Assembly: GCA_002305685.1 (NCBI GenBank)
Contig: DBQB01000063.1
Coordinates: 1-50,488 of the forward strand
From: Ruminococcaceae bacterium UBA1405
GTDB lineage: Bacteria; Bacillota; Clostridia; Oscillospirales; Ruminococcaceae
Direction of reading: 5' to 3'
DNA length: 50,488 nucleotides
A program made the position numbers and the translations under genes. Positions 32,737-41,673 of the stretch are shown here, piece by piece (position 1 is the stretch's first letter; each line of letters opens with the position of its first letter). Below the pieces are notes generated by a model, which saw only the letters and a program-made list of their open reading frames with translations, searched no databases and was not told where the DNA came from.

Positions 32737-34257
32737 ATGGCTTCTATCTCAATTTCCAATCTATCCTTTACCTATGAAGGGAGCAGCGAAGCAGTATTCT
32801 CTTCTCTGACCTTACAGCTGGACAGCGACTGGCGTCTGGGGCTGATCGGACGCAACGGAAGAGGAAAAACCACCCTGCTTCAACTGCTGACCGGGATACT
32901 ACACCCCCAACAAGGGACAATACATTGCCAGATCCCCACAGATTACTTTCCGTTTTCGGTCTCTCAGCCGCAAAAAACCGCTGAAGAGATTGCCGTTACC
33001 GTCAGCAGCATAGACCCGGAAACCGAACGGTGGCGTCTTGAGCGGGAGATTGCCCTGCTGGAGCTGTCCGAAAACCTATTGGCCCGTCCCTTTGATACAC
33101 TCAGTGGTGGGGAACAGACCAAATTGCTGCTCTGCGCCCTGTTTCTCAGAGAAAACCATTTCCTGCTCATCGACGAGCCAACCAACCACCTGGATCTGGA
33201 AGGGCGCCAGCTGGTCAGCCGTTATCTGCAAAAGAAAAGGGGCTTTATTCTGGTTTCCCATGACCGGGATTTCCTGGACGGCTGCATCGATCATGTGCTC
33301 TCCATCAACCGCTCCGATGTTGAACTGCAAAAAGGCAACTATTCCAGCTGGCTGCAAAACCGGGAGCGGCAGGATCAATTTGAATCCTCAGAAAGCGAAA
33401 GGCTCAAAAGGGATATCCGCCGCTTGGAACAATCGGCCCGGCGCAGCGCCGGCTGGAGCGAACAGGCCGAAAGGGGGAAATACCATAGCCATGCCACAGG
33501 CGGCGAACCGGCATCTACCGACCGGGGATATGTGGGTCATAAAGCTGCAAAAATGATGAAACGCGCCAAATCCATCCAGGCCAGACGGGAAAAGGCACTG
33601 GAGGAAAAGCAGACACTGTTAAAGAATATAGAACTTTCCCAGGTAGGTGAGCTCTCCGTCTCACCGCTGCGCCACCACAGAGATAAATTGGTTGAATGCA
33701 GAAACCTGTCGATTGCGTATCACGGCAAACCCGTCTTTCATCCTATATCCTTCTCCCTTCAGCAGGGAGAATGCCTGGTGCTGCGGGGAAAGAATGGCTG
33801 TGGAAAATCCTCTCTGCTGAAACTGCTGGCAGGACATCCTCTGGAATACATCGGATCTTTTCAGATGCCGGGAGGACTGGTTTTATCGGTGGTTCCCCAA
33901 GGATGCGAAACCGTTACCGGCAGCCTACAGGATTTTGCCCGAACCCATCAGCTGGATTTCACCAAATTTCTCACCATCCTGCGCAAATTTGGCTTTACCC
34001 GAGAGCAATTCGAAGTGCAAACCCAACACTACAGCACCGGACAAAAACGAAAGGTACTGCTATCCGCCAGCCTATGCAAACCTGCTCATCTCTATCTGTG
34101 GGACGAACCTCTCAACTATCTGGATATCCTTTCCCGTCAACAGCTGGAAGCACTGCTGGTGGAATACAGGCCTTCCATGCTGCTGGTAGAACATGACCGT
34201 GCGTTTTGCCGCCATGTAGCAACAGGGGAACAGATTTTGCTTCCCTATCCACGATGA
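32737..34257 (+). CDS. ABC-F ribosomal protection ATPase, Lsa-like
   Basis: Soluble tandem ABC protein of 506 residues with no membrane domain. The first nucleotide-binding domain has GRNGRGKTT, LSGGEQTK and LLIDEPTNHLD. The second has GKNGCGKSS, YSTGQKRK (a degenerate signature) and LWDEPLNYLD. The interdomain linker is charged and helical. WRLGLIGRNGRGKTTLL and the DEPTNHLDL.GRQ stretch resemble the Lsa group, whose members displace lincosamide, streptogramin A and pleuromutilin drugs from the ribosome. The ATG at 32737 has AAGGAGG upstream; the longer frame runs through the leader. The resistance spectrum cannot be read from sequence. Confidence 0.9.
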   Translation: MASISISNLSFTYEGSSEAVFSSLTLQLDSDWRLGLIGRNGRGKTTLLQLLTGILHPQQGTIHCQIPTDYFPFSVSQPQKTAEEIAVTVSSIDPETERWRLEREIALLELSENLLARPFDTLSGGEQTKLLLCALFLRENHFLLIDEPTNHLDLEGRQLVSRYLQKKRGFILVSHDRDFLDGCIDHVLSINRSDVELQKGNYSSWLQNRERQDQFESSESERLKRDIRRLEQSARRSAGWSEQAERGKYHSHATGGEPASTDRGYVGHKAAKMMKRAKSIQARREKALEEKQTLLKNIELSQVGELSVSPLRHHRDKLVECRNLSIAYHGKPVFHPISFSLQQGECLVLRGKNGCGKSSLLKLLAGHPLEYIGSFQMPGGLVLSVVPQGCETVTGSLQDFARTHQLDFTKFLTILRKFGFTREQFEVQTQHYSTGQKRKVLLSASLCKPAHLYLWDEPLNYLDILSRQQLEALLVEYRPSMLLVEHDRAFCRHVATGEQILLPYPR

Positions 34258-34305
34258 ACTTCTACAAAAACACAAAAAACTTGCAGATATTTCTGTCTCT
34301 TTCCA

Positions 34306-34334
34306 TTCACAATGTCCAATTTGTATGGTAAAAT
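34306..34334 (+). promoter_or_regulatory. Promoter of the 347-residue protein gene
   Basis: TTCACA (34306-34311), a 17-base spacer and TAAAAT (34329-34334), about 75 bases before the ATG. Confidence 0.65.
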
Positions 34335-34408
34335 GAAGGGCAGAAATCTTCGGTGTACGGCATAGCTCCCTCTGCACCGTCAGTTCACTTGAGAAAGGAT
34401 GTTGACAG

Positions 34409-35452
34409 ATGAAACGCGACATTACCAAACATCTCGAAAATGTCAAAAAAATCATTGACGCTCACCAGCTGGGCAGAAAAGGCGCTTACTGCCGCTGGCT
34501 ATGGCAGCCTGAGGATCCATCCAAACCACGGCGTCAGCTGGGAATCAACGAGTATGGCTGTGCCGACGCTGCCAATACGCTGTATATGATCGGCGCTTTT
34601 CCCTCCGAACCTTCAGAGCGGGACGAATGGGTGCGTACCCTCCAGTCCCTCCAACATCCCGGCACCGGACTTTTTGTGGAGGAAACCCATCACACCATCC
34701 ACACCACCGCTCACTGTATCGCTGCGCTGGAACTTTTTGATGCCAAGGCGCTCTATCCGCTGACCGCACTGCACCAATACCTGGACAAAGATGCGCTGTA
34801 TCAGCTGCTGGATCATTTGGAGTGGGATTCCAATCCATGGCTTGCCTCCCACCAGGGAGCCGGACTGTTTGCCGCGCTGGTCTTGCAGGGAGAGGCGGAC
34901 AGCCAGTGGCGTCAGTGGTATTTTGATTGGTTTTGGAATGAGGCAGATCCAGAAACCGGGTTCTGGCGCAAAGGATCGGTTGTCCCGCTGAGCCATGGGG
35001 ACTCCTTCTCCGGTGCGCTCCCCTTCCCCACCATTTTCCCTCACCTGGCGGGCTCCTTCCACTATCTGTTTAACCACGAATATGCCCATATGCCGCTGCG
35101 CTATCCGGAAAAGATGATTGATACCTGCCTGGACATCCTGGAAAACAATCGCTGGGTTACTCTGGGGAAAGCCGTCTCCTTTGCGGAGATCGACTGGGTA
35201 TACTGCCTGACCCGTTCCATGCGGCAAACTCCACACCGGTTTGCCGAGGGCAAAGCGGCGCTGCGTAAATTTGCCCAGAGATATCTGGATTATCTGGAAT
35301 CCCTCAATCCTGCCACCGACGACGGACTCAACGATCTGCATACCCTATTTGGTTCAGTATGTGCGCTGGCAGAGCTGCAGTCTGCTTTGCCGGGTGAAAT
35401 CTTCAGCGAAAAGCCTCTGAAGCTGGTGCTGGATCGCAGACCGTTTATTTGA
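34409..35452 (+). CDS. Unrecognised protein with alpha-toroid-like sequence, 347 residues
   Basis: A soluble protein with no signal peptide or membrane helix. Repeated aromatic and Gly-rich helix-loop text (YGCADAANTLYMIG, HTIHTTAHCIAALELF, SHQGAGLFAALVLQG, DPETGFWRKGS) reads like the (alpha/alpha)6 barrels of GH88/GH127-type hydrolases or prenyltransferase-like toroids. Catalytic residues cannot be assigned. The ATG at 34409 has AAAGGA upstream, and it is a single-gene unit with its own promoter and terminator. Carbohydrate-related enzymes elsewhere in the window make a glycan role plausible, nothing more. Confidence 0.7.
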   Translation: MKRDITKHLENVKKIIDAHQLGRKGAYCRWLWQPEDPSKPRRQLGINEYGCADAANTLYMIGAFPSEPSERDEWVRTLQSLQHPGTGLFVEETHHTIHTTAHCIAALELFDAKALYPLTALHQYLDKDALYQLLDHLEWDSNPWLASHQGAGLFAALVLQGEADSQWRQWYFDWFWNEADPETGFWRKGSVVPLSHGDSFSGALPFPTIFPHLAGSFHYLFNHEYAHMPLRYPEKMIDTCLDILENNRWVTLGKAVSFAEIDWVYCLTRSMRQTPHRFAEGKAALRKFAQRYLDYLESLNPATDDGLNDLHTLFGSVCALAELQSALPGEIFSEKPLKLVLDRRPFI

Positions 35453-35500
35453 TGTAAAACCAAACTTATCCGGTAAATAGTACATATCACAGACAAAAAT

Positions 35501-35542
35501 CCCCTTGATGTCGATTTGCTTTCTACATCAAGGGGAAATTTT
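35501..35542 (+). terminator. Terminator after the 347-residue protein gene
   Basis: CCCCTTGATGT (35501-35511) pairs with ACATCAAGGGG (35525-35535), then AAATTTTT. Confidence 0.88.
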
Positions 35543-35636
35543 TATGCTCTATTTTGCATAACTCATCTTATGAAGTGATTGCCTTGCCGCCAGGCCCTCC
35601 TCTATCTGCGCATACAACTGGCAAAATTCAGTTATT

Positions 35637-35870
35637 TCAGCGAACGATGAAAAGGACATCCGCTGCATTTCTGTCAAAACGGGACAACCTGAATACCAGG
35701 ACAAAGGAAATACCATCCTTACCAGTTGTGATGTCATCCATTATCTGGTTAAATTGTGTACGCCCTTCCACTGATTTACCGGATTTTCCCACGTCCTCAT
35801 ATTTGTAAGCAATCTCATAATCATTGAATTCGGCGAAGGTTTTCATGCGAGGTTTCTGGACCTCCAGCAA
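35637..35870 (-). pseudogene. Serine recombinase fragment
   Basis: About 75 codons of the N-terminal catalytic domain of a large serine recombinase: YEDVGKSGKSVEGRTQFNQ and SFVLVFRLSRFDRNAADVL are typical. The catalytic-serine region upstream and the whole DNA-binding part downstream are missing. The frame stops at 35637, and a different frame carries an unrelated EITEFCQLYAQIEEGL tail to 35549. No start codon with a good site was seen. It is a non-functional relic. Confidence 0.75.
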
Positions 35871-35974
35871 GTAGCCATCAATGTTTGTGCAGTCTCGCCA
35901 CAGCTTGGCATCGGCCTGCTGCTTTCAGGTTGTTTCTTGGGTCGCTTTCTTTAGAGATCGCTCCACCAAATCAG

Positions 35975-36018
35975 AAAAATCCGAACCTTTTTCCTGTAGG
36001 AGAAGGGTTCGGATTTTT
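35975..36018. terminator. Bidirectional terminator hairpin inside the element
   Basis: AAAAATCCGAACC pairs with GGTTCGGATTTTT, with A and T runs on both sides. No intact gene stands directly upstream in either direction. Confidence 0.7.
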
Positions 36019-36114
36019 CGTTTTCTTAGGATCTTGAAGCAGGACGATTCATCCTGTTTTGTGCAGATGCAGTTTCCAGCAGGGCAGCCCTTGTAGAACT
36101 CCACCAACGAGAAC

Positions 36115-36165
36115 GCCCCCGTCGGCCTCCTCCAAGGAAGCTGACGGGGGCTCTGTCTTTTTGTC
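36115..36165. terminator. GC-rich hairpin 3' of the ABC permease gene
   Basis: GCCCCCGTC(G)GC pairs with GC(T)GACGGGGGC (36115-36126/36140-36151). The T run (TCTGTCTTTTT) is on the plus-strand side, so in the minus direction termination rests on the stem. Confidence 0.55.
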
Positions 36166-36169
36166 TATA

Positions 36170-38836
36170 TCATTCCTGCCGCAGCCGGTCCACCACCGAG
36201 GCCCGCTGGGCGGCTTGGCTGCTTACAAGGGGAATCAGTATCCCCAGCGCCACAAAGAGCGGCAGCAGCAGCCCCACCGGCCAGAGGGTAAACCGGTAGC
36301 TGAAAAACCAGATCAGCCGGTTGAGGGCAGAGCCCAAAAAGGGCGCGCTGCTGAGGATCAGGCAGAGAGCTAGGGCCAGCGCCCCGGCGGTGTAAAGCAG
36401 CCCCTCCATAGCCAGCATGGCCCGCAGCTGACGGGTGGTCATCCCGATGGACTGGAGCACCGCTAGTTCCCTGCGGCGGGCGGCGATGCCGGTGAGGATG
36501 GCGTTGGCAAAGTTCAGCACTCCCACCAGACCCACAATAAAGCTCAGCGTCCCGCCCAGCAGCAGGAACATCCCCCGCACGCTCTCGAATTCCCCCGCAT
36601 AGGTAGCCTTGCTCTCATAATCGAACTGGGGGTTCACATTTTCGGTGTAATCTCGGAGAAAAGCCTCCATGGCGGCGTTGGCTTCCTCCGTGGTGTTGAA
36701 TACATAGTACATCACATCGGCGGTGCCGCTGTCCCGAATAAAAGTCTGGTCATTGAGGATGAAAGCGTCATCCCCGTAGTAGCGGTAGCTTAGGGCCCAG
36801 GGCACCGTCACCAGGGCGGCTACCGTGTAATCTACATCCCGGTAGGTTTTGGCATAAGAGGTGATGCTGTGGCCTTCCGCATAAGCAGCACCCACCTGGT
36901 CCAGGGGAAGCAGTTCGTCTGTGGTATTGTCATAATATTCGAACTCCTTTATATAGCGGATAGTCACCGTGTTCCCAAGTTTGGCCCAGTTGGTATCTTC
37001 TCTCGGGTCGCCGTAGTCGTCCTCTCGGTAGACGGCGGCAATGGTGTTCCTACCGGGCTCTTTAAGTTTGCCCAGGTCTCCCTCCAGCACCGTCAGCTGG
37101 TCCAGGGCAAAGGCCTCCATGCCGCACAGCTGGACGAAGTCCGCCAAAAACCCGGCGTCATTGCGCTGGGTCCGATCCATCAGCCGCTGGAGGGAATGCT
37201 CCGAATAATATGGACTGTTCCTGGCGAGGAACTGTTCTTCCGGGATAAATTCCCTCATTCCCATGGACTGGCCATAGACCCGGGCGCTCTTGGTGATGCC
37301 TCCCTGGGCGTTGAGGGCAGCGACGATATCCTCCCCCACCGCCATATCACCGTTGAAGCCTGTGATGCTCACCTGCAGCTTGCCAGCATCGGCCACGATG
37401 AAATCGGTGGCGGTGAAATGGGCGATATACTTGTCCATGTCAAATCCGGCAGTGAATGTGACTGTAAAGGTCAGCAGCACCACCGCCAGGGAGAGGGACA
37501 AGATGGTAATGCCTGTTTTGCCCCGGCTGCGGCCCAGGTTAGCCCAGGCCATGGAGAAAAGAGAGACTCCTTTTTCCTTCCGGCGGGCTTTGGGACGGAT
37601 GGCCTTGCCCTCGGCGTACCGCACCGCCTCCACCGGGGATACCCGGCCCGCCAGTCGTCCGGGGCGGCGGCAGGAAATCAGGACGGTGATAAGTGCAAAG
37701 AGTGCCGAAACTGCGAACAGCACTGGGCTGACCGATACGGTTACAACAACATCATTGAGCTGGGCTGTGATGACCGGGGTCAGCACCCCGCCCACCAGCC
37801 AGCCAAGAACAAGGCCCGCTGGGATGCCCACCGCCGAGAGGGCCAGCGCCTGGATGCGGATGATCCGCCGGATCTGCCGCGGGGTGGTACCGATGGTTTT
37901 CAGCAGGCCATAAAACCGGATGTCCCCGGCCACCGAGATCTGGAACACGTTATAGATAATCAGGTAGCCGGTAAAGAGGATCAGAGTTAGTATGGCCACC
38001 AGCAGGAGGATGGTGGCCGGGTCGAGCTGGTCGGACAGCTGGGCCCCGGTATAGCCCCAGTTGACACCGGTGGAAATATAGTTTTCTGCTGCGGCGTCCT
38101 GGGTCTGGTAGCCGTTGTCCGTCAGGATCTGGTCGAGGTCGGCGGCAATGGACCAGGCGCCGTGTTTCAGCATCAGATCCAGGTTCCAGCTGCCGGTCAT
38201 CCCGTCCCGGCCCGGAGGAGTGACCCCCACCTCCTCCAAAATTGAATCCACCCGGCTCTCAGGGATCAGAACGTGATTGGCTACTACTGCCTCGTCGTAC
38301 TCCCACCAGCCGCAGAGGGTGAAAGTCTGGGTAGTTTCATGACCGTCCACCTCAAAGGTCAAGGTAAACTCCGTCCCCAGCTCCGGGGTGACGCCCAGCA
38401 GCTCCAAAACATGGGTGTCGGTGGCGGCCTCATAGGTACCCTCGGCAGGCAAGCGGCCCTCCACCGGGTCGCAGTAGATCCAATGGGCTTCATTTGGGTC
38501 GGAATAGCCTACCTCCACATGGGACTTATTGAAGGGAATGTCGGTGGGCATCCCCACAAAACGGCGCAGGCCCCACTGCTGAATGAGGGGATGTTCTTTC
38601 AGTTGGTGGAACTGTTCCTCGGTGAGATATTTGAAACCGCCGTGGGCATACCCGCCCGCCTGGCGGAAGTTGTTCTGCTGGATGCCCTCGTTGATGGAGA
38701 GGGCAATGGTAAAAAGGGAGGTAAACAGCACCGCCGTCAGGGCGATGGCCAGTACCGCCACCAGATTACGAGTGCGGTTTGCAAGAAGACTTTTCAGACT
38801 CAGGCGGCGGATGCAGCCGCGGTTTGCTACATGCAT
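36170..38836 (-). CDS. FtsX-family ABC transporter permease (MacB/Vex-type)
   Basis: An 888-residue membrane protein with two FtsX repeats. An N-terminal helix (about 24-46) is followed by a large extracellular domain. Three helices come mid-protein (about 280-400), a fourth at about 435-455 with a second large extracellular domain, and three terminal helices (about 755-880). RFYGLLKTIGTTPRQIRRIIR and LAVLQSIGMTTRQLRAML are the paired FtsX cytoplasmic motifs. The ATG has AAGGGGG upstream. With the neighbouring ATPase it forms an exporter or peptide-sensing module next to its own two-component system. The base composition is GC-rich. Confidence 0.92.
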   Translation of the reverse strand: MHVANRGCIRRLSLKSLLANRTRNLVAVLAIALTAVLFTSLFTIALSINEGIQQNNFRQAGGYAHGGFKYLTEEQFHQLKEHPLIQQWGLRRFVGMPTDIPFNKSHVEVGYSDPNEAHWIYCDPVEGRLPAEGTYEAATDTHVLELLGVTPELGTEFTLTFEVDGHETTQTFTLCGWWEYDEAVVANHVLIPESRVDSILEEVGVTPPGRDGMTGSWNLDLMLKHGAWSIAADLDQILTDNGYQTQDAAAENYISTGVNWGYTGAQLSDQLDPATILLLVAILTLILFTGYLIIYNVFQISVAGDIRFYGLLKTIGTTPRQIRRIIRIQALALSAVGIPAGLVLGWLVGGVLTPVITAQLNDVVVTVSVSPVLFAVSALFALITVLISCRRPGRLAGRVSPVEAVRYAEGKAIRPKARRKEKGVSLFSMAWANLGRSRGKTGITILSLSLAVVLLTFTVTFTAGFDMDKYIAHFTATDFIVADAGKLQVSITGFNGDMAVGEDIVAALNAQGGITKSARVYGQSMGMREFIPEEQFLARNSPYYSEHSLQRLMDRTQRNDAGFLADFVQLCGMEAFALDQLTVLEGDLGKLKEPGRNTIAAVYREDDYGDPREDTNWAKLGNTVTIRYIKEFEYYDNTTDELLPLDQVGAAYAEGHSITSYAKTYRDVDYTVAALVTVPWALSYRYYGDDAFILNDQTFIRDSGTADVMYYVFNTTEEANAAMEAFLRDYTENVNPQFDYESKATYAGEFESVRGMFLLLGGTLSFIVGLVGVLNFANAILTGIAARRRELAVLQSIGMTTRQLRAMLAMEGLLYTAGALALALCLILSSAPFLGSALNRLIWFFSYRFTLWPVGLLLPLFVALGILIPLVSSQAAQRASVVDRLRQE

Positions 38837-38849
38837 GGTGTTCGCCCCC

Positions 38850-39518
38850 TTATCGTGTCACGATCCGCCCGTCCTCAATGCGGACGATACGGTCGGCCAT
38901 CTGAGCGATCTCCTCATTGTGGGTGATCATCACCATGGTCTGGGTGAACTTCTGTCCCGTCACCTTCATGAGGCCCAGCACATCCTGGCTTGTTTTGCTG
39001 TCCAGGTTGCCGGTGGGCTCGTCGGCCAGAAGGATGGCTGGCTTGGTGGCCAAGGCCCGGGCGATGGCTACCCGCTGCTGCTGGCCGCCGGAGAGCTGGT
39101 TGGGGAGGTTCTGAAGTTTCTTCTCCAGCCCCAGGGTGGCGATGACCTCCTGGATATAGGCTTCATCCACCTTGGCCCCATCCAGCTGAATGGGCAGAAC
39201 GATGTTCTCCCACACACTGAGCACCGGCACCAGATTGTAGGACTGGAATACGAAGCCGATCTTCCTCCGGCGGAAGATGGTCAGGGCCTCGTCCTTCAGG
39301 GCGAAGATGTCCTTGCCGTCCACGGTAACGGTGCCGGAGGTGGGCCGGTCCAACCCGCCCAGCATATGGAGCAGGGTGGACTTGCCGGAGCCGGAGGTAC
39401 CCACGATGGCCACAAACTCCCCCTGCTCAATCTTCAAATTCACGCCATCCAGAGCTTTGACCTGGGTATCCCCGGTGCCATAGTATTTTTTCAGATCACG
39501 AGTCTCAAGAATTGTCAT
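38850..39518 (-). CDS. ABC transporter ATP-binding protein (LolD/MacB-like)
   Basis: A 222-residue ATPase partner of the downstream FtsX-type permease. Walker A is GTSGSGKST, the Q-loop is FVFQSYNLVP, the signature LSGGQQQRVAIARAL, Walker B LLADEPTGNLD and the switch His lies in MITHNEE. The ATG at 39518 has GGAGG eight bases upstream; the five-codon longer frame is not supported. It ends 13 bases before the permease start. Confidence 0.95.
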   Translation of the reverse strand: MTILETRDLKKYYGTGDTQVKALDGVNLKIEQGEFVAIVGTSGSGKSTLLHMLGGLDRPTSGTVTVDGKDIFALKDEALTIFRRRKIGFVFQSYNLVPVLSVWENIVLPIQLDGAKVDEAYIQEVIATLGLEKKLQNLPNQLSGGQQQRVAIARALATKPAILLADEPTGNLDSKTSQDVLGLMKVTGQKFTQTMVMITHNEEIAQMADRIVRIEDGRIVTR

Positions 39519-39627
39519 ACGATATTCCTCCAAAGAAAAAGTCTGTACCGTCCTTTGACAATACAGACTTTAGCATGGAAATCTGTCCTGGTACTTTCGA
39601 GAATGTGACAGTTTTGAAAGATGTCCC

Positions 39628-40527
39628 TCAGGATCGCGGAAGAAACAGGGAAAATGTGCTTTCCTTCCCGACTATGCTCTCCACCTTCACATAACCGCCC
39701 TGCTTCTCCGCGATCTGCCGGGTGAGGTAGAGGCCGATGCCCACACCCTCTGCCTGATAAGCGCTGGGGGCGCGGTAGAATCGCCCAAAAATCTTGGCCT
39801 GCTCCTCCTCGGGAATGCCCGGCCCGGTATCGGTCACCCGGATGGCGGAGAACAGTTCATAGTTTTTGACCTCCACCGTCACAGTGCCGCCGGAGGGGGT
39901 GTACTTCACGGCGTTGTCCAACAGGTTGCATACCGCTTCCTCCGTCCACTTGGGGTCAAAGACGGCGGAACCCTCTGTACGCCGTGTGGTCAGGACGATG
40001 CCTTTTTCCGTGGCTTTGGGCGCATACTGGGCGACAGAGCGCTCCAACATCGGAGCGATCTGGCCGGGCTGGGGGTGGAGGGCCAGAATCCCCGTCTCCA
40101 GGCGGGAGGTCTTGACCAGGGCTTCGATAAGGGTCTGGAGCTTATCCGCCTGGGCGGAAATGGCGGCAGTGCAGTCCTTCCCCTGGGGCGTGAGGGGCTG
40201 CTCCGAGAGCAGCTGGGCGTAAAGCTGGAGATTGGCCACCGGCGTCTTGGTCTGGTGGGAGATGTCAGAAATGAGGGCGCTGATCTGGTCCTTCTGCTCC
40301 CGCACATTCCGCTCAGACAGGGCGCTGGCCGTCAGATACCGGGCCAACCGGCTCTCCAAGGCGGAGAGCCGGCTCTCATCAAAGTTTTGTTCGGAAAAGC
40401 TGCCGTCCATGGCGGCGGTGAGCATATCGTCCAGCCGCCGGATGGTGCGGGCGGTACGCCAGCGGTCATAGGCGACAATCACCAGGGCCGCCGTCAGGGC
40501 GGCTACCGCGATCACATACCCGGTCAT
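39628..40527 (-). CDS. Sensor histidine kinase
   Basis: A 299-residue HisKA/HATPase_c kinase. It has one N-terminal membrane helix (about 2-21) and almost no extracytoplasmic part, so it probably senses through a partner, such as the adjacent ABC permease, as in Bce/Vex-type modules. The phospho-acceptor is the His in ISDISHQTKTPVANL, the N box is NLLDNAVKYTPSGG, and the G boxes are DTGPGIP and GVGIGLYL. The start overlaps the response regulator stop by four bases (ATGA). Confidence 0.94.
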   Translation of the reverse strand: MTGYVIAVAALTAALVIVAYDRWRTARTIRRLDDMLTAAMDGSFSEQNFDESRLSALESRLARYLTASALSERNVREQKDQISALISDISHQTKTPVANLQLYAQLLSEQPLTPQGKDCTAAISAQADKLQTLIEALVKTSRLETGILALHPQPGQIAPMLERSVAQYAPKATEKGIVLTTRRTEGSAVFDPKWTEEAVCNLLDNAVKYTPSGGTVTVEVKNYELFSAIRVTDTGPGIPEEEQAKIFGRFYRAPSAYQAEGVGIGLYLTRQIAEKQGGYVKVESIVGKESTFSLFLPRS

Positions 40528-41207
40528 CGCTTCACCGCCCAGGTGTAGCCGATGCCGTACACCGTTTTTAGATAGTCCGGCTTGGCCGGATCAGCCTCCA
40601 GCTTGCTCCGCAGCCGCTTGACCGTTACGGACAGGGCGTTTTCCTCCACAAATTCCGCTCCATCCGTCCATACCCGGTCCACCAGGGTGGCCCGGGACAC
40701 AGCGTGTCCTCGATTTTCCACCAGCACCCGCAGGAGACGCTGCTCTGTCTTGCTCAGTTCCACGGCAGCCCCGTCCCGGCGGAAATCCATTCGGTCAAAA
40801 TCGAAGGTGAAGGGGCCGATGGACAGGGTTCGGGAAACCGAGGGAGCACCCCGACGGAGCTGAGCGTTCACTCTGGCCCGGAGTACCGCCAGGGAAAAGG
40901 GCTTGGTGATGTAGTCGTCCGCCCCGGCCTCCAGTCCGGTGACCTCGTCCAGTTCCAGATCGTTGGCTGTGAGCAGGATCACTGGCGTGGCGGTGCCCTC
41001 CGAGCGCACCTGACGCAGTAGGTCCAGGCCACTGCCATCGGGGAGGTTGATGTCCAGGATCAGCAAATCGAACGGATTTGTCACCATTGTTTCCCGTGCT
41101 TCGGCCAAAGTAGAACAGCAAAAAACAGACGCTTCCGGCCCTGTAAGCGCCATTGTGATCCCTTTCCCCAATGTATGGTCATCCTCCAAAAGTAAAATGT
41201 TTTTCAT
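40524..41207 (-). CDS. OmpR/PhoB-family response regulator
   Basis: A 227-residue regulator. The receiver domain has the acidic pair LLEDDHT, the phospho-acceptor Asp in LLILDINLPDG (near 52), LLTAND and TKPFSLAVL. A winged-helix DNA-binding domain follows (VELSKTEQRLLRVL, LSVTVKRLRSKLE, VYGIGYTWAV). The ATG at 41207 has GGAG seven bases upstream and a consensus-like promoter. It is cotranscribed with the kinase and very likely controls the ABC genes downstream. Confidence 0.95.
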   Translation of the reverse strand: MKNILLLEDDHTLGKGITMALTGPEASVFCCSTLAEARETMVTNPFDLLILDINLPDGSGLDLLRQVRSEGTATPVILLTANDLELDEVTGLEAGADDYITKPFSLAVLRARVNAQLRRGAPSVSRTLSIGPFTFDFDRMDFRRDGAAVELSKTEQRLLRVLVENRGHAVSRATLVDRVWTDGAEFVEENALSVTVKRLRSKLEADPAKPDYLKTVYGIGYTWAVKR

Positions 41208-41253
41208 ATACTATCTCCATCATCTTTTCAAAGCACTCCACATTATGGAATCT

Positions 41254-41282
41254 ACTATATCACGGAAGATATCCATTGACAA
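41254..41282 (-). promoter_or_regulatory. Promoter of the response regulator-kinase-ABC unit
   Basis: On the minus strand TTGTCA (41282-41277), a 17-base spacer, then TATAGT (41259-41254). Confidence 0.8.
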
Positions 41283-41332
41283 ATCAACCGGATAGAAATG
41301 AAATTTCACAATAAGTAACAAAGTATAACACT

Positions 41333-41371
41333 AACGCCTATGGATGCAACTCGGTCACATCCATAGGCGTT
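41333..41371. terminator. Bidirectional hairpin upstream of the two-component genes
   Basis: AACGCCTATGGATG pairs perfectly with CATCCATAGGCGTT (14 bp). It separates the decayed rlmD tail from the cargo promoter. Confidence 0.6.
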
Positions 41372-41443
41372 TCTCGCCCGCAGGATTTTTCCACAGGAGA
41401 CAGTGCAATCCGTTCTCAAAAGGCTTATATACGGTTACCGTTT

Positions 41444-41662
41444 TCAGATACTTCGCAGCATCGCCGCTTCCTTTTCGGGCGGGCATTTCGGCTGCCTGGA
41501 ATTTTCGGCTTTTGGCTTGTTGTAGTTCTCCCGCTCGATAAAGCCATACTTCTGCTTTACCTGGACGATGTATAAGTGACTGGCTTTCAGCCCGGTATGT
41601 TTCAGCACATACTTTTCGATCTCCTCATAGATAGCCTTCTTCTCCGCAGTAGTCAACTCCAA
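41444..41662 (-). pseudogene. Decayed element-encoded extension of RlmD
   Basis: The 72-codon frame LELTTAEKKAIYEEIEKYVL...VKQKYGF...NYNKP...PKCPPEKE resembles the C-terminal extension that integrative elements fuse to RlmD/RumA. Upstream in the same frame the codons read V-I-L-D, a TAG where Glu is expected, then L-E-L-T. The native rlmD frame ends one frame away, 12-14 bases before. So at least one nonsense change and a small indel separate it from rlmD. A TTG at 41662 could still start it, but I see no ribosome-binding site. Confidence 0.65.
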
Positions 41663-41673
41663 CTAGTCCAAAA

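Noticed and set aside
35925..36107. A 60-codon minus-strand frame (begins MVEFYKGCPAGNC) inside the element scar
   Set aside because: It spans the bidirectional terminator hairpin; the opening looks like a real protein fragment, but neither family nor start could be supported.
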